Shown: in pieces, positions 43,586 to 55,901 of the stretch | How the letters are laid out: every line of letters starts with the position of its first letter | Position numbering within the stretch: the first letter of the stretch is position 1 | Source: Lentinula raphanica | Taxonomy: Eukaryota; Basidiomycota; Agaricomycetes; Agaricales; Omphalotaceae | DNA: 64,000 bases | Direction of reading: 5' to 3' | Assembly: GCA_027919835.1 (NCBI GenBank) | Contig: JANVFP010000028.1 | Coordinates: 1 to 64,000, forward strand | Notes under the pieces: model-generated | What the model was told of the DNA's origin: nothing | Databases searched by the model: none | The model's input: only the letters and a program-made list of their open reading frames with translations | Position numbers and translations under genes: made by a program

Positions 43586-45634
43586 CTACGGATGCAACAA
43601 TACCTTGGTATATCCATCGATCCGTTTATCGAATTTCTCATAAGCCTCTGCTGCTGAATCGAGTGAAAGGTTGTGTGATACAACAAAAGAGGGTTTCGCG
43701 CGTCCAGCAACGATGAGGTCTCGTAGAAAGCGGTTATATGCCTGTAACACGGATGAGAGCAAGGCGAAGCAGCGACTAGATGGCACATACCTTAACATTA
43801 CATTGACCAGTCCCTAAAGCAAGGCCTTTCTCGAACAACTTGCCTACAGGACCATATGTGAATATGAATTATCATGCTCTACTTGCCATCTGACTGAAGT
43901 TTCTCACCGAAAGGGAATGAAATGTAGCCCCTAAGGGTATCCGATGAGGATAGTAAAGATTGCCAGGTACTGATAGACTTACTTGGCTGCTGCAGAATCA
44001 TTCGCTCCGGGATCACTGGGGACATACAACCCTGGTATTCCAAGTCCGCCAGTTGGTCGTACCACTCGAATGAGGGCTTCAAGAACCACGTTAGGCTGTT
44101 CTGTTTTCCCATCACCAGTGACTGCCTGATATCCAACCGCTGTAGCACCGCAGCATTATGAGCTCCGGGACAACAATCGACATGAAAAGGAGAGCTACCA
44201 TCTACCCCTCGATCGACTTCTTTCCTGAACGTTTTTTAAATGATGGATGTTAAGTCAATCATGTTCCAGTTCCATACAATTCGCGCTTACCCTCCTCGCA
44301 TTGTGATAATCTGATCCACAGGGTCACTAGCTGAAAAGTCGATTGGGATGGCACCGATTTCTCTGGCCTTATGCAAACGCTCAGGAACACGATCCACCAC
44401 AAAGACTTCGGATGCACCACGAATAATGGCGGAGTATGCTGCCATGAGACCTACGGGTCCTGCTCCGAAGACAACCACCGACTCTCCTGGTTGAAAACCC
44501 TGAGTGTCACAATGAATTATCAGCATCGTAGAGGGGCAGATATCAGGACATAGAGGGTAGTAGCACTCACGGAAAGTTGTACACCATGCCAGCCCTGTAT
44601 GTACGGACATACAAAATGTGAATGGCGAGATATTCAGATGATAACACATTGTCTTCGTACCGTGGGGAATATATCTGCAAGGAGAGCAAAATCCTCTTCA
44701 TGTTCGGTCCCGGGAGGCAACACAAGAGCGTTGAAGTCCGCGAATGGTACACGGACATACTCCTACATAAGCGAGTTAGCTTCATATGCAATCGGAGTGG
44801 TTTGTACATACCGCTTGGCCGCCTGGGTAAGGGCCCATGGCGACGTATCTGGCGAGAATTTTAGTTGGACTGTGGAACTACAGAATGTAATGACCTAACG
44901 CACCCATATGCTCTGTCAATGTTCCCTGATAAGGAGACCTTGTATCCAAATAAGGACGTTGCGGTTCACGTACCCTCCTGCCTGATAATCTGGTTAGCAC
45001 AGGAAGCCAAAGTATAGAGTCGCATGCATGCTCACAAAACCTGGATTAACTATTGTACAAAAAGCTGTCCGGCCTCCCTCGCAATTAGCACACCTCCCGC
45101 ACGCAACATTGAAAGGCATGACAACTCTGTCGCCTTTCTTCAAGAGCTACAAAGACGATATCAGGATCCTACATAATGAACGCATAACAAGGACAGCATA
45201 CCGTAACGCCACTTCCTATCTCCTGTATGGAGACATTGAACGACAATTCAGTGTACTCACATTGATGTGGGCGCTTACATCTACGATTCCCATACTAGAA
45301 ACAAGGTTATTGATCATTTACGAAGGAGCATGAACGACAGACACACTTTTCATGCCCGAATACAATGCCTGGTTCAGCTGCTGTCCGACCTTCGTACATA
45401 TGCAAGTCGCTGTGTCTGATTGAGCATTCATAGCATTTCGAGTAAAATACGAATCCAACCTTCCGCAGATACAAGTCGTGGTCACTGAAGTTGTACCAGT
45501 CAAAACGACGTACCAGATATGTGCTATGACAGGGACTGACCTTTGACAATCACATCATCAGGATGTAGAATCGAGGGTTTTGGAACTTCAAGTACCGACA
45601 CAGAAAATGGCTTCTTGTACACTACCGCACGCAT
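43586..45634 (-). CDS. Zinc-containing alcohol/formaldehyde dehydrogenase (MDR family)
   Basis: Seventeen exons fit in phase (45634-45541, 45484-45460, 45409-45347, 45294-45279, 45222-45202, 45146-45036, 44981-44974, 44912-44904, 44848-44812, 44762-44661, 44594-44571, 44499-44291, 44224-44199, 44139-43983, 43930-43908, 43843-43791, 43741-43586), giving 377 residues. Catalytic zinc ligands lie in CGSDLHMYEG and FGHE; the structural zinc site is CGRCANCEGGRTAFC. The NAD(P)-binding Rossmann motif is GAGPVGLMAAYSA. The conserved C-terminal half PTGGLGIPGLYVPSDPGA and GKLFEKGLALGTGQCNVKAY matches fungal FDH-like enzymes, which act on small alcohols or aldehydes; the substrate is not certain. Two micro-exons of 8 and 9 nt are required. 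The stop codon overlaps the target duplication of the CACTA element, so the 3'UTR is now transposon sequence. Confidence 0.92.
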
Positions 45635-45679
45635 GGGAGGTTCGAATATTGGTGTCAGAAAAGTGGGCATGAGATGGTG

Positions 45680-45687
45680 CTTTTATA
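45680..45687 (-). promoter_or_regulatory. TATA box of the alcohol dehydrogenase
   Basis: TATAAAAG on the minus strand, 46 bp before the ATG. Confidence 0.6.
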
Positions 45688-46295
45688 GGGCACTGGCTGA
45701 GGGGAACCTTGTGACAATTTGCCTGAGAAGAATTTGTAGGAGGTAAGTCAGCTGCGCTGGTACATTGAGAGAGCATTCACTGTAGTACGGCAAAAGACGG
45801 GATGAGATAGTGAGATATCGTCTGAAGCTGAGAAGTTCAACGAAAACGTCATGTCGTGGCAAGATGAGCTATGAGAGAAAAGGAGTTGTAGTTCGTTGGG
45901 TGTTCTCGCCGAGACCATTATCATAGATTGAACTGCATGAATACCTCGCATAATGATGTTTTATCAATCAGAGCGTCGTAACAGGAGCATCTCAAGGTCA
46001 CGAGAAACCCGTCCTATCCCTCAAGGAGAGTCCGAAACCAATTTTATTCACTGTTTTAGAATAAGTCAGAGCAGATCGACCTTGGCAGGTCGTTTGAACA
46101 CTTACTACTAGGAGGTGGTCCAAGCCTGAGAATCAAAAAGGTCAAAGACCTGGCCATGGCCAGTTTTCAAACTCCGATAAATCCCTTTCATCTTTCATAC
46201 TACAACGTTCAACATTCATGAAGAACAAACGCAGCTTGGACCTCAACGTCAACGTTCGACGTTCAACCGCAATGGTTATTCAAAACTCGAGAACA

Positions 46296-46303
46296 TATAA
46301 AAG
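46296..46303 (+). promoter_or_regulatory. TATA box of the unknown gene at 46346
   Basis: TATAAAAG, 43 bp before the ATG. Upstream, CAACGTTC and TTCGACGTTC-like repeats occur at about 46205-46265. Confidence 0.55.
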
Positions 46304-46345
46304 TCCATGGTTGTGCTGTCCCTCCGCAATCATTCACCACATCAG

Positions 46346-47914
46346 ATGCCATCTTTTAGAGGACACTACGTCTACGAACGAGAAGTAAGTCGCGTCGCAA
46401 CTCGATACACATTTTTTCTGAACCTTTCGTTCTTGTCATAGCTGACTGAAGCCGAAGTCGAATGGCGTTATCAAGAGTTTCTACGTGATCCCCGTCATCA
46501 ACCCCTCATAAACCAATGGATCTCCCTGGCATGTTGGGAAGGACCGAGATCCTTTTTCGAGCACGCGTTCTACATTCTCTCGCAAACAGATCCCAGCAAG
46601 TTGTCCTTCTACGACAATTCGATCGAACAAAATCTTGAGACCGCCATGACTTTGCGCGAGATGGCATTGATGTATGATATTGGGTGGGATCTGCTAGACC
46701 CGGGAACATCTCTGCAAGGGAACTCAAGGGAGCTTCTGCAAGAGGCATCCGATGGGCGCGAAGTCTCTGGGTCTCTTCATTCATCAAACTCCTCACTATC
46801 TGTCCGAGCTTTGGAAGATTCAAGCCCTCTCTTTGATCGTACGAGGTTGGCTGGACCCCGCGATGCATCACAATTCGTGCCGCAGATAGCAACATCCACG
46901 ACCACGAAATCTCCGTTTGCTTATCTTGAGTGGCACAAGGAAATTGATCGTGGGATTACCAATGGAGATGTGGCGTTGGGCCTTCGTTCTTTGGTGAATC
47001 TGTCTGCTGGACGACCTGGTCCATCCAGCGATGATCTTGCCGGCAGTTCTACAGGAGGGGGATTGTGGAATAATGTCGAAGGGGTGATTGCTTCTGAGGT
47101 AAGATTTTTGATTTGGAGCGCAATTTATCAACTGAAAACAGCTCACGTATAGGGAAGCTCGTTGACGCAAGGTTCTGGAAATTTGAAGTACGGAAAGGGC
47201 CTGATCAAAGTAAGTACATACTACACTTCCCTTCTTTCCAAAGCTCATTGCTGTAGACCGATCCCGCGTGCGAGTCGAGCAAGGGAAATGCTGGTGGAAA
47301 CAAACGGGCTACTTCCTACGTTCGGGCAAAGCCTGCTCAAACAGAGGTGAATCACAGATCTGTCTCGAATCCTCCCACAAATGCAGAATTTTGTTGTTAG
47401 CGCTCCTCACTCATCAATCGCAGGAATCGCAATGTGGCCATTGAACCTCTTTCGGAAAATTCTGAGAATGGAACAAAGGTCAGGATTTACGCTTATGAGA
47501 ATTCATCACAACATCTCATGTTGTACTCAGAGCCCGTCTGTCACTCCTACTACAAGTCCTCGGTCAACTAGCCTGTCAGACGTCACCAATCAGTCTCCTC
47601 AGCGTGTTGTTGAAGTACAGGAAAACCTGGAAGGACCGGCCAAGATGACTGCCAGCAGTGTGCGACCTCTTACAATCAGAATCCCTCCTCGTTCTCAGTT
47701 CTCGAATGATCGACCTGCTGTGATTTCGGATGTTGTTGCCAACATCGGTGTTCAGCCTTCTTCCCCGCTCACACCTTTACATTCGGAAACATCTCTTATG
47801 GATGAATCTTCCAATCCTGAAAGATCAGCCTTGTTGACCGTTGGCGCGGCTCCGCGTCGTTCTTTGAGAATTGCTGCCAATCGCATCAAAAAGACAGCTG
47901 GAGCCGGTGGGTAG
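46346..47914 (+). CDS. Unknown protein, six exons
   Basis: Exons 46346-46384, 46442-47098, 47153-47209, 47257-47346, 47401-47478 and 47531-47914 fit in phase and give 434 residues. I do not recognise the family. The first 80 residues are ordered and helical (LTEAEVEWRYQEFLRDPRHQ, SLACWEGPRSFFEHAFYI). The middle and C-terminus are Ser/Pro/Thr-rich and probably disordered, with SPSVTPTTSPRSTS and SSPLTPLHSE resembling proline-directed phosphorylation sites. It ends with a basic RRSLRIAANRIKKTAG. No signal peptide or membrane segment is present, so it may be nuclear; this is inference. An alternative ending without the last two exons stops at 47400. It is divergent from the dehydrogenase. Confidence 0.7.
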
Positions 47915-48263
47915 GTAGTTCGAACACGCATAGCACTTGATGAATGGACTTCATTATTCTGATTCAATTAACTGTAACTGTAGTGTATCATTATAAACCA
48001 GCCAATGGCGTATGATCTTTAATAGAACCAGGAACGACCGTAAGAACAGCTTTGGCCCATGGGCCCATGGGAATATCTGCAAAGTCCAGAACGCCCGGGC
48101 CGTAAAAGCGTGGACATGAACATTCACTGAGGTTGCTAAACAGTCACCTTCTCCCGCCTATCCTCTCTCCTCGTTGTCAAGAACTATCACCGTCAACGTA
48201 CGAGCGACCTTGCCTCTCGACCGCTGTGCCTTGCACTTTCACGAAGGAGAATCAGTCCAACTC
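47915..48263. other. Intergenic, no gene seen
   Basis: Contains GGCCCATGGGCCCATGG near 48055, a GC-rich palindromic stretch. A TTG-initiated extension of HAP3 is open here but has no ATG. Confidence 0.4.
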
Positions 48264-48915
48264 ATGTCTGAAGCCATCTCGATGGCTCCTGCGCCAATAG
48301 TCGCACCGATTGCACCTCGGGAACAAGAGGACGGGTCGAGGATAGAAGCAGAGAATGTCAACGAGGAACCGGCTCCGATAACAGAACAAGAAGTTGGAGA
48401 ATATCGAGAACAAGATCGTTACCTGCCTGTACGTTGTCCGTCCAATAGTTCTAAAGTTTCACACTCAAATTCCTCACTGTAGATCGCTAACGTCTCTCGT
48501 ATCATGAAGGCCTCCGTTCCTTCGACTGCGAAGATTGCGAAAGACGCGAAAGAATGCGTGCAAGAGTACGCAAACTTCCCCCCCGTAAGATTACCCTTGG
48601 AACTTCGTTCAAACGTCTGCTCCAGATGCGTATCAGAATTCATATCATTCATCACATCCGAAGCCGCAGAGAAATGCCAGCTTGAGAAGCGCAAAACGAT
48701 TGGCGGGGAAGATATTCTATATGCCATGGGTTCTCTAGGCTTCGACAATTACGCAGAATGTCTCAAAGTTCATCTGGCAAAGCTACGCGCAGTGAGTTTT
48801 TTTACGTATACTGGTCCAGTGTGCTAAGTTGTATTGTTTTATGTAGCACCAGCACGGAAACGCCGCCATGTCTGGAGGGAGCGGACGTAACACAGATAGA
48901 ATAGATGAAGACTAA
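48264..48915 (+). CDS. HAP3: HAP3 / NF-YB, CCAAT-binding factor subunit
   Basis: Exons 48264-48428, 48483-48565, 48626-48791 and 48847-48915 fit in phase and give 160 residues. NF-YB pairs with NF-YC through a histone fold and with NF-YA binds CCAAT boxes. The core is unmistakable: [80 protein letters not shown]. The N-terminal 50 residues are low in complexity and the tail is short. The ATG at 48264 is the first in frame. Slight departures from consensus are [12 protein letters not shown] (usually MKxALPxNAKIA) and IGGED (usually INGED). Confidence 0.95.
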
Positions 48916-49459
48916 CGAGATTCCGACTTGGTCTTCGCCTCTCACCCACCCTCAGAGGACGTAGGTATTGTCCAACCTCGTCCTGAGTATATCTGTATCT
49001 GTATTTGTACGTGTCTCAGCCTCGTACCATTCTTCCAGTGCATGCTCTGATTGTCTCTTTCAGATTTCGCACTGTATTCCCCGCTGTCCTAAGCATGTTG
49101 TACTATCTGTTGTTTGCTTTTTTGACCATTCATATGGTTATGTTGTTGCTATCACTATCAAAGCTGCCATGTGCTGGCTCATACACCAAGAGCGCGCTCG
49201 TTTCACCACTAATTCAAGTCCGGTGTTCATGAACATTGCCAGTGTGTCTGTGTAAGCTCAGGACATTGTCATTGAATGGCGAACGAATGAGGTCCGTGAC
49301 TTGGTCATCGTGCTTTTTGAATGAGACGGAAGTCTGGAACTCGAGCTGGTTTGTTCTCATTCTTTTGACTGCCAATCGTGATGGCTTTCAATTCAATACA
49401 GGCACAAGTGGGCGTTCTCAGTTCTCATCCATTCTCTTTTTTTGTACATAAATCGGACA
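48916..49459. other. Intergenic, no gene seen
   Basis: T-rich 3' flank of HAP3 and 5' flank of the secreted-protein gene. Frames are random. Confidence 0.4.
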
Positions 49460-49467
49460 TATATAAG
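49460..49467 (+). promoter_or_regulatory. TATA box of the GPI-type secreted protein
   Basis: TATATAAG, 71 bp before the ATG, followed by a CT-rich leader. Confidence 0.6.
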
Positions 49468-49537
49468 CAGAAACCTCTCTCTCCCACTCGCTCTACATTC
49501 ACATCACCGCTCATTTGTTTCCACATTCTTTTGCAAA

Positions 49538-50452
49538 ATGCTCGCCTTTACCTGTATCTCGCTCGCGCTCGGTATGCTTGTCTGTCCCTATCAGTCTTCC
49601 AGCTAATGCTTATATCTCTAAGGAGTATCTCTCTTCGAGGTGTCAAATGCTCAGCTCGGCATTGGCACACAGACACCCCAAGCGCAAGGAACGAGAACGG
49701 TTACCGGTTTCGCTGGCAGTACACCGACCTCTTCATCTCCTCAAACTGCTTCGCTGGCCGACACGGCTAACCCGTCCATCATCACATTCTACCTGCCTTC
49801 ACCGATCGTTGAAGTCGGTGCTCCCGTCACCAGCATCGCTTCGGTTAGTCTTGTTGGATCTGGATCCTCGGATGGGGCTGTCTACACCACGTTCGTGGAA
49901 GAACGTGTGGTGGAGATTGCGGCGACTACGATGTCTACCTTGATCGATGGGACACCGGTGGAAACCGCATTGGCTTCGGGGACTACGACTACAATTACTG
50001 GTATGTGTTTCTGACCGTGCCATGTTCTCTATGCTATACCTATTGACTTTACCGTAGGGACGATGGTCATCAGCGGACAAAGCTGGACATTCTCTGCACC
50101 CGACTACGGCAACCTGGTGGAAAACTGTACTCTGTCAGGATCCTCTTCCGAAAGTGATACCTCGTTGCAAAACGCGCCGTCGCTCGAATGTTCGTATCAG
50201 TCTACGAACAATTTCGGAGGATCATTCGGCAATGCCTTGGGAGAGTATACGCTCACGCTGGATTCAGACTCTGTTGGTACTGTATCTCCAACAGGGAGCT
50301 CGAGTTCAGAAAGCGGCGTAGCAAGTTCCCAATCGTCTGCTTCTGGTGCTTCTGCGGCTTCAGCTGGAGCACACGCCAATTCGGGTACGATGCTGGCTTT
50401 GGAGAGTTATGCGGTGGTCATGGTCGCTTCTATTTGGGGGCTCTTGATGTGA
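49538..50452 (+). CDS. Ser/Thr-rich secreted protein, probably GPI-anchored
   Basis: Exons 49538-49571, 49623-50000 and 50058-50452 fit in phase and give 268 residues. The N-terminus MLAFTCISLALGVSLFEVSNA is a signal peptide with a cleavage site after SNA. The middle is Ser/Thr/Ala/Gly-rich and probably O-glycosylated, with one NCT N-glycosylation site. The last 40 residues are a SSASGASAASAGAHANSG linker followed by a hydrophobic end (LESYAVVMVASIWGLLM), the layout of a GPI signal. Two Cys pairs at most are present. Likely a cell-wall or surface protein; no enzyme domain is visible. Confidence 0.8.
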
Positions 50453-50921
50453 ATCACCGTAATGATGGCAAACAGCTAGTCTAGCAAATACGAATACGAC
50501 TCTTTCTGCTAGTTTAATCGAAAGAGGACTTCTGAACGTCAGTCCTCGAGGACGCCTACATTGGTCATTCAATCATGACCATCTACATAAGCTACTAAAA
50601 CTTGCTCATCATCTATTGAGAAAACTCTGGTGTACCGCCAAGTAACGAGCTACATAGTTTGGAACTCAACGTTCAACCATATCCGCTGTTGTTCCAATTT
50701 TCGCCAAGCTCGCGGTGCGCCAACAGTCACGCTAGTACACTTGTCAGTTAGGCCAACCTCTTTCAGAGAAAGTGAACGCATAGCATTGTGAAAACATGAG
50801 ATAGCAAAACACACTTAACAGGCATAGTATACTGATACACCAGAATTTGGCCAAAGCACGACTTACCTCGAACAACCTGGAAGTCCAAGCTCGATTACAT
50901 ACTTAGTGCTAGCTTGGTAAC
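50453..50921. other. Convergent intergenic stretch
   Basis: 3' ends of two convergent genes. No feature recognised. Confidence 0.4.
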
Positions 50922-53046
50922 CTACTGCTTAATCCTCCTAACCTCCCACCTTGGTGCTCCTTTATCCTTCTCCTTCCCTTCCCCATCTTTCACAATCACA
51001 ATAACCTTCCCCCCTCCGTCCTCCCAATGATCTACCCTCCGCAACCTAGGACATCTCCAAGCCAGCACACTCGCCGTCTCGTCGTTCTTCCTTATCCGAC
51101 TCCGGTCTGTGCTCAACCCAAACCCAGAACCCGAGGAGACAGAGTTCATCATCGTATTATTCCCGGATGATGATGAAGTCGCGAGGGAAGTTTGAGCCTG
51201 GGGAGAGATCTCATAGAAGAATCTGATCCCGTGGAACGTCGTCAGTTCCGGGGCGGCAGAGAGAAGTGTGGCCCATTCGTTGACGTTGACAGTTGGGGTA
51301 TAGGAGGTACTGCTGGAGGAGTGTTTTCCTCCGGGAGAAATTCCAGTTGACGAACGACCATTATTGACAGGGCGTCCATACCCCTTCTTGCCTAAATCCA
51401 ACCAAGATAACCTCGGAACAGAATCGATCAGCCTCCGGATATCATCCATCTCGTTCCAGCTCGTCAACTCTATCCTCTTCACATGGACTCCAAACTGACG
51501 CAGGTTTGAGAAAAACGCAGGATTGACTTCGGAAGATAATTGGACTCCTTTGATTATCTCTAGCGGTCTCGGAACATCACTCGGACACGCGAGTAACGCA
51601 CTCACAAGATCCCGATGCGCTCTGAGCTCACGCAGACGCGGAAGCGAGTTGGGTTCAAAGATCAGCTTGTGTCCGTGGCCGGTGAGAGAGCCCGGGTTGA
51701 GCTCGAGGTGGAGCGTTTCGAGGTGGGCATGCGCAAAGAGGAAGGTGCTCGCGGCGGAGAGGCTCGTGGCGGACGAGCAGCGGAGGTTGGTGAGCGTGAG
51801 GGAGGTAAGGTTGGGCCAGCGACCGAAGAGGAAGAGGTCGTCGGCCGGGAGGTGGGTTTGGGGGAGGGAACGGGGTTGGGTGTAGGATATGTCAAGGGAC
51901 TATGCGGAGGATTAGAATGAGGAGGGAGGGAGGGGGGGAGTGGTGTGAACGTGAACAGTACACATACCTGCAAGTTTGGACAATCGTTCAGCATGCCCTT
52001 GACACGAGTGAAATCTGGATGCTTGACCGATCCATACGCGTGTCGTGTTGATTTGAGAGAGACCACCTTGAGTCGACGCGCCTACAAGCAAAGCACCAGT
52101 GAGCCACTGTATACGACTTCACCAGACGGGCTTTGAGAGACAAACTGACCACGGTATTCGAAGAGCTTCCTGCACCAGCCTCCGCCTCCGCCTCCTCAAC
52201 AACAGCAGGTGAGAACACCATATTATCATTGATCTGCACTTCCTCCAACGTATCACACCGTAAAAGTACTGGCCACAGCACATCAATCGAGATAGGCGAG
52301 TGGTTGCAACTCCAGACGAACGATTCGAGATGGGTCATCTTCACCAGGGCATTGAGCAAATACCTCTCATGCTTCTCATGCATCCCAAGTTCGTCGTCCG
52401 TATCCTCCAAGTCGGTCTCCGTAGACGAGATACCACCAGGAACCATCTCTGTCGCGCGAAGATTGGCATTCGCATTATCCGAACACGACACTGATACCGC
52501 GCGTTCATCCAAGACCTCCAAACGCCTGACGTTCATCGCAAGAGACCGATGCACGCTCAGGTGGTTCCACACACTGATGCTGCTCACTCGGCATTTGACA
52601 ACTCGGTAATCAAAGTGCCTCGGTATAACCACATCGTGCATCCTGGAGCAAGTCAACGCGAGACTGAGAAGATCCGCGCGAGAAGCAACATGGAAGACAA
52701 TTACATCGAGGATTTCCGTCGGCTGACGCGTTATGAGCGTCCGTTTGGATGGTGTAGAGCCGACGAAGGGTTCGACGATGTGGAGGAGATGAAGAGAGAG
52801 TTTGTGTTCTTGTGGGGTCAAGCGATATTGGCATCCTCCGATACGTGACGAAAGGGAAGAAAAGAGCTTCAAGAGGACATTGAAAGCCTGGAAAGGATCT
52901 GTGCGGTCGTACGAGTTTAGATTGGTGTCGATGGTTGGAGGGGTACGACGGATCCCACGGCCAACACTGGGATTATTGAGAGAATGGACACCAGATTTGG
53001 GGAGTGTGGCGTTTGATCTTTTGCCAGACCGAGTGGAGGAAAGCAT
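50922..53046 (-). CDS. F-box protein with leucine-rich C-terminal part
   Basis: Exons 53046-52150, 52081-51968 and 51899-50922 fit in phase and give 662 residues. The F-box-like helix bundle is at about residues 108-150: RQPTEILDVIVFHVASRADL, LSLALTCSRMHDVVIPRHFD. This would bind Skp1 in an SCF ubiquitin ligase. The rest shows irregular leucine-rich repeats (CPNLQSLDISY, WPNLTSLTLTNL, HLETLHLELN, LRQFGVHVKRIELTSW, VPRLSWLDLG, APELTTFHGIRF, CPRLRRVDHWEDGG) that would bind a substrate. Acidic and Ser-rich linkers interrupt the repeats. Large families of such F-box proteins are usual in Agaricomycetes; the substrate is unknown. The start at 53046 is the first Met of a long open frame and could be later. 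Confidence 0.82.
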
Positions 53047-53852
53047 CTGTGGAGATGAGTACCCCTTTAGCCTTCAGCAAACTGCCAGCAGCTGGAGATA
53101 AGGAAGGTAGGTGTGGGCGCTGATGTGGACATTTATTGAAGAGATGGCTGTGGGAAAATATCAGAAACTCTTCCCGTACCACCCGCCAACGCGCACTTCT
53201 CACAACCAATTTTCCATCCGTCAAGGTAGGATATAAGTACTGGCTGGGTTTGTTGATCAAACCAATTATCGACTTGCGCATCCAGTATTTCGTCATGATG
53301 CCTTTCGCACTTCTCAGCTTTCGACTCTTGCAGGAGAACATGAAACTTGTGCTCCCTTGCTGACTTGTCATTGGAGTTGTTCTCATCATAATCTCACTCG
53401 CAGACTAGGAATCGGATCTGTCTGTGGGGATACGTGAATCGTCATGATTGTTCGGTTTCCCAGTAAGAAAACTATACATGGTTTAACTTTTCGGCTTAAA
53501 TGGTGAGTCAAGTCCACTTGGACTCGGAAGACAACTATTAATAGTACTCACTCATGTTCGATACGACAGATCGCGGCGCAATGGCAGACAAGAACTACAG
53601 GCCAAGTTATCAGATGTTTTTTTGATTCTTGATTTACCCGAAATTACTCTCAAAGCTGCGTTTTCCCTATGTTATATCACACCAATTCGAGGACCTGAGT
53701 CTCTTGAGTATCATGCTTCATTGCCTCTGTGACCGAAACCGGCAAAAAACCTCGTGTCGAATGAAGAATTTCGTTAACACGAAAGTTTCTGAGAACTTAC
53801 GAGCATACGACCCCTCCACGCACGTTCATCTGACATTCCTTAACTAGTCAGG
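53047..53852. other. Intergenic, no gene seen
   Basis: Divergent flank between the F-box gene and the esterase-like gene. No conserved frame. TATAAAT at 53853-53859, 54 bp before the next ATG, is a plausible TATA element. Confidence 0.45.
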
Positions 53853-53912
53853 TATAAATTACGGCTTCAATGGGACAACAGTCGTTATAGCCTGGGCCCT
53901 AACTCGGACACA

Positions 53913-55901
53913 ATGTTCTTGCTAGGTTTCCCTCTAATCTTCTTTCTTGCTCTTGCTCGATGTTCACCTATCAGAGAGAGTTCCTCTCATGGCTCTTCCA
54001 TCGGCACACAAGCACTGTCCGCATCCTCACCTTTCGTTTCAGCCACCCTAGGAGATGTGACATACGTGAACAAGGGAATCGTTGGCTTTGGACTGATACC
54101 GTCCAACTTCACGGATTCTCTGGGAGATACGCTTGGAGGAATCGGGAGTGCGATTGCTTTTAAACAATCCACCTGGGAATCCTTGCCGAATGGATCATAT
54201 ACAGGGACTCTGATTGTTCACCCAGACCGTGGATATAATGTGTACGTGAGATTCAGTCATGACTCACCTCCCACTGGGTATCTTACCTTCCTGTGTCTTT
54301 TTTGCAGCATAAGTACAGTCGATTATCGAGCCCGTCAGCATGAGATCAACTTTGTCTTCACTCCTTACAACGGCACGGACGACCTTGACTTTGAATCTGC
54401 CCAGACAACCCTTCAGCTCACGTACATAAGCACATCTCTGCAGTTTGACCGAGGAGGAGGAAACACATCCGGTTTGGACGCGTTGGCAGTTAGACCGGCG
54501 GAGAGCGGGTTTCCCGGTGCTGATGTACTCGCTGACCCGCAAATGCCCATAGCGAATGAAACATACCAGCATCTTACTATCGACGCTGAGGGTTTGATCG
54601 CTGCTAGTGACGGAAAGTATGGATTGCGCTCGTTTTCTGTCTATTGCTTCTTTCGACTGATTTTATTTGCTTTTGTAGTTTCTGGGTTAGTGACGAGTAC
54701 GGCCCTTACATCTACCACTACTCCGCCAATGGGACCTTGATCCAAACTATTCAACCTCCAGACGCCTTTCTCCCCTTTGACTCTGACGGAAACATCAACT
54801 TCACGTCTGTGGTGAATCCGGCAACAGGTCGGGCTGGCAATACGGGTATGTATACCTTGATCCACCAATTCTTCTCGTCTCCAACGGAAATTTACACCTG
54901 CCAGGATTCGAGGGCCTCACGTTGGATGCAGAAAACAACATTCTATACGCAATGCTACAAGCCGCCACGATCCAAGACGGAGGTGACGATGACGATACTT
55001 CTTCCTACACCCGCATGGTGGCGTACGACGTAGCCAACGCGACTCTCACACGACCCACCCTGGTCGGCGAATGGATCGTGCCCCTCCCGGTCAGTACATC
55101 CAAATCTAAAACACGGAAATGCAGCGAGATCCATTTCGTCAGTCCGGATGTGTTCTTTGCGTTGTCGAGGGATGGGAATGGGAACGGAGCTGGGACATCG
55201 TCGAGTGATACGACGTCGAAGTACAAGTGAGTTTCGTTGGTGCCTTAGCGTTGTTTTTGTTCGGCAGTCTTCATCACTATTACTAACTCCCTCCAAATTT
55301 CAAGGCAGGCTGATCTATTTAGCATCGCAAATGCGACTAACATCGCCGGAACCAAGTTTGACGATCCTACGAATCCCGTTGCACCGGATGGGATTCTAGA
55401 TGATTCTGTCACTCCTGCCACTTATGTTTCCTTTGTGAGCTATATCGACGATGATCAGCTTGCCAGATTTGGTCTACATAATGGTATATAGTTTTCCATC
55501 GGCATCTGTGGGGTTTTTCTTTTCATTCACGCTGACACGCGGGCTCAATCATCCAGGTGGTGACGAAGATAGCACGCTCGTCAATGAAAAATGGGAATCC
55601 CTCGCTCTTGCACCGGTGAATGAGCCAGAGAATCCGAATGATTATTTCCTTTTCACTGCGGTGAGCGTTAGTTGTTATGCTGTGTACAAGACCAGTATCT
55701 AACTCAGCTCTGCTGCTAACCTTCACTATTTCAATGTTCTATTTCGAATCCTAGTCTGATAACGACTTTCTGACCGAAGACGGGATATCGATCGGGGTTC
55801 CGTACAATGCTGGTGTGAATGTTGATAACCAGTTTTTGGTGTTCCAGGTTACGCTGCCAAGTGTAATTCCGGGGAGTGTTCAGAAGGCAATTGGTGTATA
55901 G
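53913..55901 (+). CDS. Secreted esterase-like phytase-family protein
   Basis: Seven exons fit in phase: 53913-54241, 54308-54616, 54679-54845, 54905-55226, 55305-55483, 55557-55660 and 55755-55901, giving 518 residues. MFLLGFPLIFFLALARC is a signal peptide. Blocks FGLIPSNFTDSLGDTLGGIG, GLDALAVRP, IDAEGLIAASDGNFWVSDEY, GPYIYHYSANG, GFEGLTLDAENNILYAMLQ, KWESLALAPV and the ending TASDNDF fit the esterase-like activity of phytase family (beta-propeller fold of alkaline phytases). Several N-glycosylation sites (NFT, NGS, NGT, NTS) support secretion. Activity on phosphate esters is likely from the family, but the true substrate is not shown. It lies just upstream of a GH30 glycosidase on the same strand. 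Confidence 0.85.

Noticed and set aside
44139..44199. Apparent frame break in the dehydrogenase after the GVDG block
   Set aside because: A normal intron (GTAGCT...CTACAG) restores the phase to VDAVGYQAV, so the gene is intact.
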